In this document: positions 16,724 through 25,328 of the stretch, one piece after another
Position numbering within the stretch: position 1 is the first letter of the stretch
Layout of the letters: every line of letters begins with the position of its first letter
From: Halobacteriovorax sp.
Lineage (GTDB): Bacteria; Bdellovibrionota; Bacteriovoracia; Bacteriovoracales; Bacteriovoracaceae
Assembly: GCA_002720865.1 (NCBI GenBank)
Contig: PBIO01000014.1
Location: 1,053,793-1,117,792, forward strand
Length of the DNA: 64,000 nt
Reading direction: 5' to 3'
Made by a program: the position numbers and the translations under genes
The notes under the pieces: model-generated
The model's input: only the letters and a program-made list of their open reading frames with translations
What the model was told of the DNA's origin: nothing
The model's database searches: none

Positions 16724-19361
16724 AAATCATAAGGAACGTGACAAGGGGCAAGGACTTGATTTTACATTTTATAAACTACTTCGAAAGTTTTACCTAGAAA
16801 ACAAAGGTGCTATTAAAAGGAACTATAGGGATCTTACAAAAAAATATCTTGATTATAATGATCCTGCTGGACCTAATTCATTTTTAAGAGTCCCACAGTA
16901 CGAGGCTCTTGAAATGTATGTGTTTTTGAAAGAATACCTTGATAATGAGCCAGTTCAAAATATTTTTAAAGATTGGTACGAGAAGAATAAGAAATTCAAA
17001 GATAGGTCGATAACTGGGGCAGAATCTGGTCAAGCTACTCTTTTTGGGGGAGAACTAGACGAAAAAAGTTATAAAAAAATATTCTCAGCAATGAAGAAAA
17101 ATAATCGGATGTACTCTAATTATATTTTTGCTTTAACGATGGGGACAGGAAAAACAATTTTAATGGCGACTTGTATTTTTTATGAGTTTATTTTAGCTAA
17201 AAAATGGCCCAAAGATATTAAATATTGTCATAATGCATTGGTTTTTGCTCCAGATAAAACAGTTTTACATTCGTTGAAAGAAATTCAGACTTTTGACATG
17301 TCTAAGGTCGTTCCTCCTGAGTATGTAAACTTTCTCACGACACATATTCAATTTCATTTTCTAGAGGAAGCAGGAACCTCGCTAAGTACCTTAGATAAGT
17401 CTATGTTTAACATAGTAATATCTAACTCTCAAAAAATAATATTAAAAAAGAAGCATAAAGAGAAAAGCTCAGTTGATAAAATTTTTGAAAGTACAAAAGA
17501 TGTGTACGAAAAAAATACTGTTTATTCAAATAATGAAGATTTGTACGGCTTTGATGTGCCGGATAACGAGGTTGAGCTAGCAACAAACCAGCGTTTTGAA
17601 AAACTTAGACGACTAGAGCAGTTGGGGATTTATGTAGATGAGGCACATCATGTTTTTGGTGCGGGTTTAGCAAAGGACATGGGGGTAAAAAAAGGAGCCA
17701 ATAGTCTTAGAACAACTATTGATGAACTTGCTTTAAGTCTTGCGGCTTCAGGAACACGAGTCGTATCTTGTTATAACTATACAGGAACGCCTTATGTAGG
17801 GAAAGATATTCTACCAGAAGTGGTATATGGATACGGTCTGAAAGAGGCGATTGATAATGGTTATCTTAAGAAGGTTCAGTTAAATGGTTATACAAACGTA
17901 AAAAATACAGAGTTTATCAAGTTAGCAATTAATGACTTTGTTGAGAATTATTCGAATCAAAAGTATGAAGGTATGTTGCCTAAGTTGGCAATATTCGCTT
18001 CAAGTATTGAAGAGCTTGTTAATGAAGTAAAGCCTGCAGTTGAAGATGAGTTAACAAAGCTAGGCATTCCTCTCGATAGAATTCTTGTAAATGTTGGAGA
18101 TGATAAAGTTACATCTAACGATGACATTAGGAGGTTTGTAACTCTAGACACAAGGACGTCAAGTGATCAGTTTATACTTTTAGTTAATAAAGGGAGAGAA
18201 GGTTGGAATTGTAGGTCACTTTTTGGTGTGGCTTTATATAGATCGCCTCGTTCAAAGATTTTTGTACTTCAGGCGACAATGAGATGTCTAAGGTCTATTG
18301 GGGAAGGGCAACAGAAAGGTCGAGTATATCTTTCAAATGAAAATCTTGACACTCTCAATAATGAGTTACAGCAGAACTTTCGAATAAATGCAAAAGATCT
18401 TCAAGGTGTTGCTGAGTCGAAAGATAACGTTGAAGTTAGACCGGTCCCTCCTCCTGTGAAAATAACGCTTAAAAGGAAGTTGTTGCAATTCGAGTTATTG
18501 AAGAAAGAAATCTCAAATGGGATTGATCTAGAGTTAGATAAAATTAATTTTGAAAAATATCGTGTTATCCAAACTACTCAGGAGGGACTTGAAGAAGGAG
18601 GTGTAAGTGGGGATGCACCAAATATTACAAATGATTTAACAAGCATAAAAGAGAAGATGGAGTTCTCTCCGATAACAATTGTGGCAGAAATAAGCAGATA
18701 TTTAAACCGAAAATGTCTAGAAATTGATAGCGTACTAGAGAATTCAAAGCAAGGGATGAATGAGATAGTTAAGGTCGTAAACGACTTCAATGAAGTGCTT
18801 TATGATTGGATTATACCTCGTCTCTTTAATGAGTTTTATGAATTAAATTCATTTGATGATTGGGAGGAGCATGACGTAGAGCTCGTAAAGGACCCACCTT
18901 TGGAAACAGGATACTACACGGTACGTGCAAAAACAGACATGACGGTTTCTTTGAACCATAAAGACTTAGTACCTGGTTTAGTTGAAAAAAGCTTTCATCT
19001 AGACACGTATTGTTTTGACTCTAAGCCCGAGAGAACACTTTTCTGGGATCTTTTAAAAGAAGATAAAGTTAAAAAGGTATACTTCACGGGGATGCTAACT
19101 CATGGTCAATCAGACTTTTTTATACAGTACATAGATCCCGAGCAACATTCTGTTCGAAGTTATTACCCTGATTTTATTTTCGAAGAAAGTGACGGCTCTT
19201 ATGTCATTGTAGAAGTAAAAGGAGATAACATGGTAGATGACCCTGTAGTTCAAGCAAAGAAAGAGTATGCCTCTCAGATGGCAGTAGCAGCTGGTATGAG
19301 ATACGAGATGATCAAGGGCAGTGAAGTAGAGAATAGAGAGTATCGAAAACTCTTCAAGTGA
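16716..19361 (+). CDS. type III restriction Res-like DEAD/DEAH helicase-nuclease
   Basis: About 881 aa from the ATG at 16716 (a TTG 12 bases earlier is possible). SF2 helicase motifs: MGTGKT at about 141, VDEAHH at about 307, SGTRVVSCYNYTGTP (motif III) at about 350, and GREGWNCRSL plus QATMRCLRS (motifs V and VI) at about 495-530. The C-terminus has an endonuclease core YYPDFIFEE ... YVIVEVKGD (about 817-835), as in type III Res. It would move along DNA and cut unmodified sites together with the Mod-like protein encoded just upstream. At about 880 aa it is within the size of Res proteins. Confidence 0.88.
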   Translation: MVKNHKERDKGQGLDFTFYKLLRKFYLENKGAIKRNYRDLTKKYLDYNDPAGPNSFLRVPQYEALEMYVFLKEYLDNEPVQNIFKDWYEKNKKFKDRSITGAESGQATLFGGELDEKSYKKIFSAMKKNNRMYSNYIFALTMGTGKTILMATCIFYEFILAKKWPKDIKYCHNALVFAPDKTVLHSLKEIQTFDMSKVVPPEYVNFLTTHIQFHFLEEAGTSLSTLDKSMFNIVISNSQKIILKKKHKEKSSVDKIFESTKDVYEKNTVYSNNEDLYGFDVPDNEVELATNQRFEKLRRLEQLGIYVDEAHHVFGAGLAKDMGVKKGANSLRTTIDELALSLAASGTRVVSCYNYTGTPYVGKDILPEVVYGYGLKEAIDNGYLKKVQLNGYTNVKNTEFIKLAINDFVENYSNQKYEGMLPKLAIFASSIEELVNEVKPAVEDELTKLGIPLDRILVNVGDDKVTSNDDIRRFVTLDTRTSSDQFILLVNKGREGWNCRSLFGVALYRSPRSKIFVLQATMRCLRSIGEGQQKGRVYLSNENLDTLNNELQQNFRINAKDLQGVAESKDNVEVRPVPPPVKITLKRKLLQFELLKKEISNGIDLELDKINFEKYRVIQTTQEGLEEGGVSGDAPNITNDLTSIKEKMEFSPITIVAEISRYLNRKCLEIDSVLENSKQGMNEIVKVVNDFNEVLYDWIIPRLFNEFYELNSFDDWEEHDVELVKDPPLETGYYTVRAKTDMTVSLNHKDLVPGLVEKSFHLDTYCFDSKPERTLFWDLLKEDKVKKVYFTGMLTHGQSDFFIQYIDPEQHSVRSYYPDFIFEESDGSYVIVEVKGDNMVDDPVVQAKKEYASQMAVAAGMRYEMIKGSEVENREYRKLFK

Positions 19362-19387
19362 CCCAGGGATAAGGAAATCACGACAAA

Positions 19388-21970
19388 ATGGGTGATGTAA
19401 AAGAGTATCAAATTTTTCTAAAAGGCGAAGATAAAACTAATAGTGTTAGTCGATTCGAAAAAATAGGCAGTAAGTACAAAATTGTTTTCAACAGTGGCAA
19501 GACATTCACCTATAATGCGAGAAACGTCCAGATCATCGAGTCTGTTTTAAAACAAGAAAAACCTAGAGATGTCTTTGATTACTTAAGCAAAATAGCAAGT
19601 AAGGTTGGTTTAAAAGCTAAAGTAGGTGATGGGAAAGAAATAAACATACTTTCTCATAATTTTTCCAAGCTAGGGTTTATTGATAAAGATAGCTTACTGG
19701 GCCACTTTTTATCCAAAAGTGGCCCGAATGTTAAATCTGAAACTCAAATAAAACAAGAAATATACCCCTTCGGTTTTAATTCTAGTCAAAAGAAAGCTGT
19801 CGATAGAGCTCTAAAGAATAGGGTAAGTATTATTGAAGGACCTCCAGGCACAGGGAAAACTCAGACGATCCTAAACTTGATTGCAAATATTGTTTCAAAT
19901 GGTCAAAGTGTGGCTGTTGTATCAAGCAATAACTCTGCAACTAAAAATGTTCTTGAAAAACTTGAAAAGAATGACGTTTGTTTCATCTCTGCATATCTTG
20001 GAAATACATCAAATAAAAAAGACTTTATAGAAACTCAATCAGATACACCTAATCTAAAAGAGTGGGAGCTCAGTGCGGAAGATATTGAAAAATTAAATGA
20101 TGAAATATCTACTAAATACACTGAGCTTGAAGAAAAACTTGAAAAGCAAATTAAACTTTCAGAGCTGAAACAAGAGTATTCAGGCATTGTACTAGAAGAA
20201 AGGCATTTCTTAATTGATTATGAGAAAGTTAAAAATCAAGATAACGTAAATTTCCTGGATAAAGTGACAACATCTGATAGAGCGTTAGAGCTATGGCTTG
20301 AAAGTGAAAACTTTGAAAAGCCTAGCTGGTTCTGGTCAATAGTATATTTTGTTTTCAGCTTTATGAACAAGGCAGCATTTCGTCATTCTTTCATAAATAA
20401 ATTATCCAAGGAATACAGTGTTGAATTCCTGGTTTCAGAGTTTCAGAAACGATTTTATGAGTTGAAGAAAAATGAATTAGGAAAACGTATTGATTCAATC
20501 TCTAGAGAGTTAGAACGTTTTGATTTTTCTAAAAAGATGAAGGTTTACTCTGAAATGTCTCTAAAGCTCTTTAAATCTAGTCTTGCAGATAAATATAAAG
20601 ATGGAAGGTCTAAGGAATATGAAATTGAAGACCTGAGAAAAGACTCTGAGAGCTTTATAAAAGACTATCCTGTTATACTGAGCACTACTTACTCATTGCG
20701 AAGTAGTCTTTCTAGGGATGTGACTTATGACTATGTTATTGTTGATGAATCTTCACAGGTCGATCTTTGTACAGGAGCCCTTGCATTGTCTTGCGCTAAG
20801 AACATTGTTGTCGTAGGAGATCTCAAGCAGTTACCACATGTTGTAGATTCAAGGACTGCTAATCTTACTGACTCTATTTTTGAGAGCTACGATTTATCAG
20901 AAAGTTTTCGATACAAGGATCAAAGTTTATTGTCTTCGCTTATAGAGATTTTTCCCGAAGCTCCTAGAACTTTATTGCGAGAGCACTATAGATGTCACCC
21001 TAAGATAATTGAGTTTTGCAATAAGAAGTTTTATGACGGGAAATTAGTTGTTCTAACCGAGGATAATGGGGATAGGGAGCCTTTAGTCGTTTACAAAACA
21101 GTTGAAGGAAATCACGCCCGAAATAGGGTAAACAAAAGGCAAATAGACGTAATCAAGAATGAAATTGTTCCTGAGCAAAAACTTAACCTTAATGATGGTT
21201 CTTTAGGGATAATTACACCTTACAGAAACCAGACAAATGTCTTACAGGACTCATTTAAAGGTACTAAAGTTAAGGCTGACACTGTTGATAAGTTTCAGGG
21301 GCAAGAGAATGATATTGTTATTCTCTCTACTGTCGACAATGAAGTTTCTGAATTTACAGATGATGCTAATCGGTTAAATGTCGCTGTCTCAAGAGCTGTT
21401 AAACAGTTGATACTGATTGTTAATGAAGGGGACTCTTTAGAGGATCGAAACATAGGGGACCTCGTTAATTATATTGAGTATAACAATTTTTCGGTTATAA
21501 AGAGTAAGATAAGTTCTGTGTTTGATTATCTCTTTAAGAGCTACGCTAAAAAAAGAAGAGAATTCTTTAAAGGGAAGAAGAAAGTTTCTAGGTTTGATAG
21601 TGAAAACCTAATGTATGACTTACTTTCAAATATTTTGAGAGAAAAGAATATTCGAGATTTAGGTATTGCGATGCACGTCCCTTTAAAGATGATTATTAAT
21701 GACTCAAGCCTGCTTGATTCAGAGGAAGAGCGTTTTGTCATGAAAACACAAAGTCATGTTGATTTCCTCATTTATGATTCTCTTGGAAAGAAACCAAAGT
21801 TTGCAATTGAGGTTGATGGGGTTTCCTATCATAAAGATTCGGGCAGGCAGGCAGAAAGAGACAAAATGAAAGACGAGATCTTTAAGAAGTATGAGCTTCC
21901 TCTCTACAGATTCAGAACTGATGACAGCAATGAAAAGCAGAGAATCGCTAAAATATTGGATTCGATTTAG
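19388..21970 (+). CDS. SF1B (Upf1/Dna2-like) helicase with C-terminal Vsr/DUF2726-like nuclease
   Basis: 860 aa. The helicase core has Walker A GPPGTGKTQT (about 150), VDESSQVD (about 453), VVVGDLKQLPHV (about 472), REHYRCHP (about 530), DKFQGQENDIVILS (about 635) and NVAVSRA (about 665). Between Walker A and B lies a roughly 200-residue insert that is largely charged helix and may be coiled coil. The C-terminus has DFLIYD ... FAIEVDGVSYH ... RDKMKDEIFKKYELPLYRF (about 790-850), a Vsr/DUF559/DUF2726-type PD-(D/E)XK fold. A weak ribosome site and a 26-base gap follow the Res-like gene. It is the last gene of island A. Confidence 0.88.
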   Translation: MGDVKEYQIFLKGEDKTNSVSRFEKIGSKYKIVFNSGKTFTYNARNVQIIESVLKQEKPRDVFDYLSKIASKVGLKAKVGDGKEINILSHNFSKLGFIDKDSLLGHFLSKSGPNVKSETQIKQEIYPFGFNSSQKKAVDRALKNRVSIIEGPPGTGKTQTILNLIANIVSNGQSVAVVSSNNSATKNVLEKLEKNDVCFISAYLGNTSNKKDFIETQSDTPNLKEWELSAEDIEKLNDEISTKYTELEEKLEKQIKLSELKQEYSGIVLEERHFLIDYEKVKNQDNVNFLDKVTTSDRALELWLESENFEKPSWFWSIVYFVFSFMNKAAFRHSFINKLSKEYSVEFLVSEFQKRFYELKKNELGKRIDSISRELERFDFSKKMKVYSEMSLKLFKSSLADKYKDGRSKEYEIEDLRKDSESFIKDYPVILSTTYSLRSSLSRDVTYDYVIVDESSQVDLCTGALALSCAKNIVVVGDLKQLPHVVDSRTANLTDSIFESYDLSESFRYKDQSLLSSLIEIFPEAPRTLLREHYRCHPKIIEFCNKKFYDGKLVVLTEDNGDREPLVVYKTVEGNHARNRVNKRQIDVIKNEIVPEQKLNLNDGSLGIITPYRNQTNVLQDSFKGTKVKADTVDKFQGQENDIVILSTVDNEVSEFTDDANRLNVAVSRAVKQLILIVNEGDSLEDRNIGDLVNYIEYNNFSVIKSKISSVFDYLFKSYAKKRREFFKGKKKVSRFDSENLMYDLLSNILREKNIRDLGIAMHVPLKMIINDSSLLDSEEERFVMKTQSHVDFLIYDSLGKKPKFAIEVDGVSYHKDSGRQAERDKMKDEIFKKYELPLYRFRTDDSNEKQRIAKILDSI

Positions 21971-22058
21971 ACCCAGAATCAGATATTTGCTCTGTTGTAG
22001 TTACTTGTAGTTAATATCATTTTTAAACTTAATTATATTAAACAGTTAGGAGTGGCTC

Positions 22059-22076
22059 ACCACCTCCACCATTTAT
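22059..22076 (+). other. attachment-site copy between islands A and B
   Basis: ACCACCTCCACCATTTAT is identical over 18 bases to 28280-28297 and shares its 12-base core with the ssrA 3' end at 11510-11521. It sits in a 265-base gene-free, AT-rich stretch after the last island A gene. It probably marks the junction of two elements that inserted one after the other at the same site. Confidence 0.65.
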
Positions 22077-22235
22077 TATTAGTTGAGTATATATGTCATA
22101 TTCCCTTATTTTCCAATTTTGAGCTTTAAATAAATATTCGTTAATCTCATAAAAATCTAACCGATAAGTGGTTACTAATCAAAGAAAACTATTAATAAAA
22201 CTGCTGCTTAAAGATAGCGCTGATCTGATCTTTTT

Positions 22236-24188
22236 ATGGATAAACCGCGATACTTAACAAAATCTAGATTCAAACTTGGTATGGAATGTCCTACCAAGCT
22301 TTTCTACACAAAGAAAAAAGAGTACCTAGATTCAAAAATGGATGATTCATTCTTGGCCGCCTTAGCAGAAGGTGGCTTCCAAGTAGGTGAGCTTGCAAAG
22401 CTTTATCATCCTGGTGGTCATGACATTACTACTCTGGATTATGAAGAAGCAGAAAATCAAACAAACGATTTGTTAGCTCAGGAAAAGGTAACTATTTATG
22501 AGCCAGCAATTAAGTTCGAGAACCTTTTTATTCGAGTAGATGTACTTGTTAAAAATAAAGATCATTTTGAACTAATTGAGGTTAAAGCAAAGTCTTATGG
22601 TGGAGAAGATGATCCTATCTTAAATAAGAATGGAACCGTCAAAGCTGGTTGGAAGCCATACCTGTTTGATATAGCCTTTCAAAGGTATGTCTTAAGAGGA
22701 GCACATCCAAACGCAAGGATAGATAGTTACTTGATGCTTGCTGATAAGAACTCTTCTTGCCCAGTGGATGGCCTTAATCAAAAGTTTAGGATTGTAAGAG
22801 ATGAGAGTAATCAAAAAGGTATCAAAGTATCAAATACGCTTACTGAAGAAGATTTGGCATCAGAGATTTTAATCAAAGTCCCAGTAGATGAAATTATTGA
22901 TCAAATAATGGAAGACGGGACCTTTGAAGAACAAATTAAATATTTAGCTGAAGCTTATGAGAAAGATAATAAGCTTATTTCTCCTATTGGAGGTCATTGT
23001 GCTAAGTGTGAGTTTAATTGTTCTGCAGAAGATGAAGAACAAGGTTTTAAGAATGGTTTTAAAGAGTGTTGGAAACAATCTCTTGGCTGGAGTGATGAAG
23101 ACTTTGAAGAGTCAAATGTACTAGAGGTTTGGTCGTTTGGTAGAAAGTCTCAGTTAATTGCTGAAGATCGAATTAAGTTTTCAGATCTTGTTGAGGCTGA
23201 TTTTGAACCTGTTACAGATGGAAAGCCTGGAATATCAGCAAAAGAGAGAAAGTGGTTACAGGTAGAAAAGGTTCAAACTAATGACGAGACACCTTTTTTA
23301 GATAAAGACGGTCTTAAGCTAGAAATGGATAAATGGACTTTTCCACTGCACTTCATTGATTTTGAAACCTCTATGGTGGCAATCCCATTTAATAAGGGAA
23401 GAAGACCATATGAGGCCATCGCATTTCAATTTTCACATCACATTGTGAATGAGGATGGAAGTGTTGAGCATGTAGGTGAGTATTTAAATACTACTCCTGG
23501 TGAATTTCCTAACTATGAGTTCTTAAGAGAGTTTAAACGACAGTTGGAGCACGATGAGGGAACTATTTTTAGATACTCGCCCCATGAGAATACGTTTCTT
23601 AATCATATCTATCGTCAGTTAAGAGAAGATCCTAGTGAGATAGATGATAGAGACGGATTGTGTGATTTCATCAAAACGATTACGACAAGCTCAAGTTCTA
23701 TGGCCGAGACCTGGGAAGGCGATAGAAATATGGTGGACCTCTGGCATTTAGTGAAGAGGTATTACTATGATCCTGCAACTAGAGGATCAAACTCTATCAA
23801 AGCGGTACTGCCTGCTATTTTGAATTCAAGTGACTTTCTTAAAGAAAAATATTCTAAGCCTATATATGGCTCTGAAGGTGGAATTAAGAGTTTAAATTTT
23901 ATAAAGCAGACATGGTTAGAAGAGAAAGATGGAAATGTTGTAGACCCATACAAGAAGCTTCCAAAGATGTTTCAAGATGTAAGCGATAAAAACTTAGATC
24001 TTTTAACTGATGACGATGAACTTGCTAATGGTGGAGCTGCTCTTACGGCCTATGGACGTATGCAGTTTAGTGAAATGAGTGAAACAGAGAGAAATGAATT
24101 GGCCAATGCCTTACTTCGCTATTGTGAGTTAGATACTCTTGCGATGGTGATGATTTATGAGGCTTGGCGAGAGTGGATAAAACGATAG
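22236..24188 (+). CDS. DUF2779 protein: Cas4-like nuclease plus RNase H-fold exonuclease domain
   Basis: 650 aa. The N-terminal half looks Cas4-like: Cys in GMECPTK (about 18), the nuclease core RVDVLV ... FELIEVKAKSY (about 100-117), and a Cys cluster HCAKCEFNC (about 253-262) that could complete an Fe-S site. The C-terminal half is the DUF2779 domain, with FIDFETS at about 374 as the DxE of a DEDD-type exonuclease, YSPHENT at about 450 and CELDTLAMV near the end. Two nuclease domains in one chain suggest DNA or RNA end processing. No clear ribosome site is visible before the ATG. It is the first gene of island B, 15 bases before the SIR2 gene. Confidence 0.8.
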   Translation: MDKPRYLTKSRFKLGMECPTKLFYTKKKEYLDSKMDDSFLAALAEGGFQVGELAKLYHPGGHDITTLDYEEAENQTNDLLAQEKVTIYEPAIKFENLFIRVDVLVKNKDHFELIEVKAKSYGGEDDPILNKNGTVKAGWKPYLFDIAFQRYVLRGAHPNARIDSYLMLADKNSSCPVDGLNQKFRIVRDESNQKGIKVSNTLTEEDLASEILIKVPVDEIIDQIMEDGTFEEQIKYLAEAYEKDNKLISPIGGHCAKCEFNCSAEDEEQGFKNGFKECWKQSLGWSDEDFEESNVLEVWSFGRKSQLIAEDRIKFSDLVEADFEPVTDGKPGISAKERKWLQVEKVQTNDETPFLDKDGLKLEMDKWTFPLHFIDFETSMVAIPFNKGRRPYEAIAFQFSHHIVNEDGSVEHVGEYLNTTPGEFPNYEFLREFKRQLEHDEGTIFRYSPHENTFLNHIYRQLREDPSEIDDRDGLCDFIKTITTSSSSMAETWEGDRNMVDLWHLVKRYYYDPATRGSNSIKAVLPAILNSSDFLKEKYSKPIYGSEGGIKSLNFIKQTWLEEKDGNVVDPYKKLPKMFQDVSDKNLDLLTDDDELANGGAALTAYGRMQFSEMSETERNELANALLRYCELDTLAMVMIYEAWREWIKR

Positions 24189-24203
24189 AGAAATGGAGAA
24201 GAT

Positions 24204-25328
24204 ATGAGTGATGATAAGTATGATTTTGAGAAAGAGAAATTAAACTTACTTGATAAGTTAAATTCTCCTGATAGGAAAGTTGCATTTTTGTTTGGATCAG
24301 GAGTTAGTGTCGATGCAAAACTACCTACAATGCAAGGACTAACTGAAAAGATTGAGGCATTGCTTGAGGGAGATAATCTTTCGAAATATAAAGAAATAAA
24401 AGATCATCTTGATTCAGGTGAGCATTTAGAACATATTTTAAATTTTCTCGAAAATATTTCAAACTTCGGGAAATTTGATAAGTTTCTAGGCGACAAAGAT
24501 GGTTTGAATTTCTCTTGGCAAAACTTAAATAAAGAAATCAGGAAGAATATTTCGAAAGTCATATCTGAGAGTGTCGAACTTAATGGTGAAAATTATTTAA
24601 AGTTTGCAGGTTGGATAAATACGAGAGTTAAGAATACAGAAATTTACACTTTAAATTATGATTTGATACTTGAGTCAGCCTTTGAAACTCTAGGGATTTT
24701 GTATTTTGATGGTTTTGTTGGCTCCATTGCTCCAATGTTTCAACCGTCTGCTGTTGATCCTGTTTTACATGATGTAACGAAAGAAATTCGTCCACCATCA
24801 TCCTGGGTGCGAATTTGGAAAATGCACGGATCAATAAATTGGATGGAGGAAAATGTAAGTAATAGGCCTATCGTCAGGAGGTCATCAGATAAGGTTGGGG
24901 AATGTCTAATTTATCCTTCTATAGCAAAGTATTCTGAATCTCGTAGAAGCCCTTTTTTAATATTGCAGGACAAGTTTAGAAGGCATTTGAATTCAAAAAA
25001 CTTAACTTTAGTTATATCAGGATACGGATTTGGTGATGAACATATTAATGAAATATTGATTGATACGTTGAGGAGAAATAAAAGGCTCGACGTTGTAGTA
25101 TTGAATTATGGAGAGATCGACTCCATAGAGACATTATCGGAATTAGCAAAAGATAAAACCTTAAATATATCAATTTTTTCTCCTAGAGAGTTCTGTGTTA
25201 GAGGAGTTCGAAAATCTTGGGAAGAAGGAGAACCTACCAATCTGGGCGATTCGGTTGAGTTTTTCAAAATGTTGTTCGACAGTACATCCCTAAAAGATAC
25301 TGATACTCAGGAGAAGAAAGGTGAGTAG
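24204..25328 (+). CDS. SIR2-domain anti-phage NADase-like protein
   Basis: 374 aa. The Rossmann-type SIR2 domain shows FLFGSGVSVDAKLPT at 28-42, YTLNYDLILE at about 148 (the NYD containing the catalytic Asn), KMHGSINW at about 207 (the catalytic His) and ISGYGFGDEHI at about 271. Bacterial SIR2 proteins of this type degrade NAD+ on phage infection. A good GGAGAAG ribosome site precedes the ATG. The 3' end overlaps the HerA start by 8 bases, the typical SIR2-HerA arrangement, in which both proteins form one large complex. Confidence 0.9.
   Translation: MSDDKYDFEKEKLNLLDKLNSPDRKVAFLFGSGVSVDAKLPTMQGLTEKIEALLEGDNLSKYKEIKDHLDSGEHLEHILNFLENISNFGKFDKFLGDKDGLNFSWQNLNKEIRKNISKVISESVELNGENYLKFAGWINTRVKNTEIYTLNYDLILESAFETLGILYFDGFVGSIAPMFQPSAVDPVLHDVTKEIRPPSSWVRIWKMHGSINWMEENVSNRPIVRRSSDKVGECLIYPSIAKYSESRRSPFLILQDKFRRHLNSKNLTLVISGYGFGDEHINEILIDTLRRNKRLDVVVLNYGEIDSIETLSELAKDKTLNISIFSPREFCVRGVRKSWEEGEPTNLGDSVEFFKMLFDSTSLKDTDTQEKKGE

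Noticed and set aside
11736-21970. BREX or DISARM system
   Set aside because: No PglZ, BrxL or BrxC-type gene and no DrmA/DrmB-type pair; the methyltransferase-Res core is closer to type III restriction.
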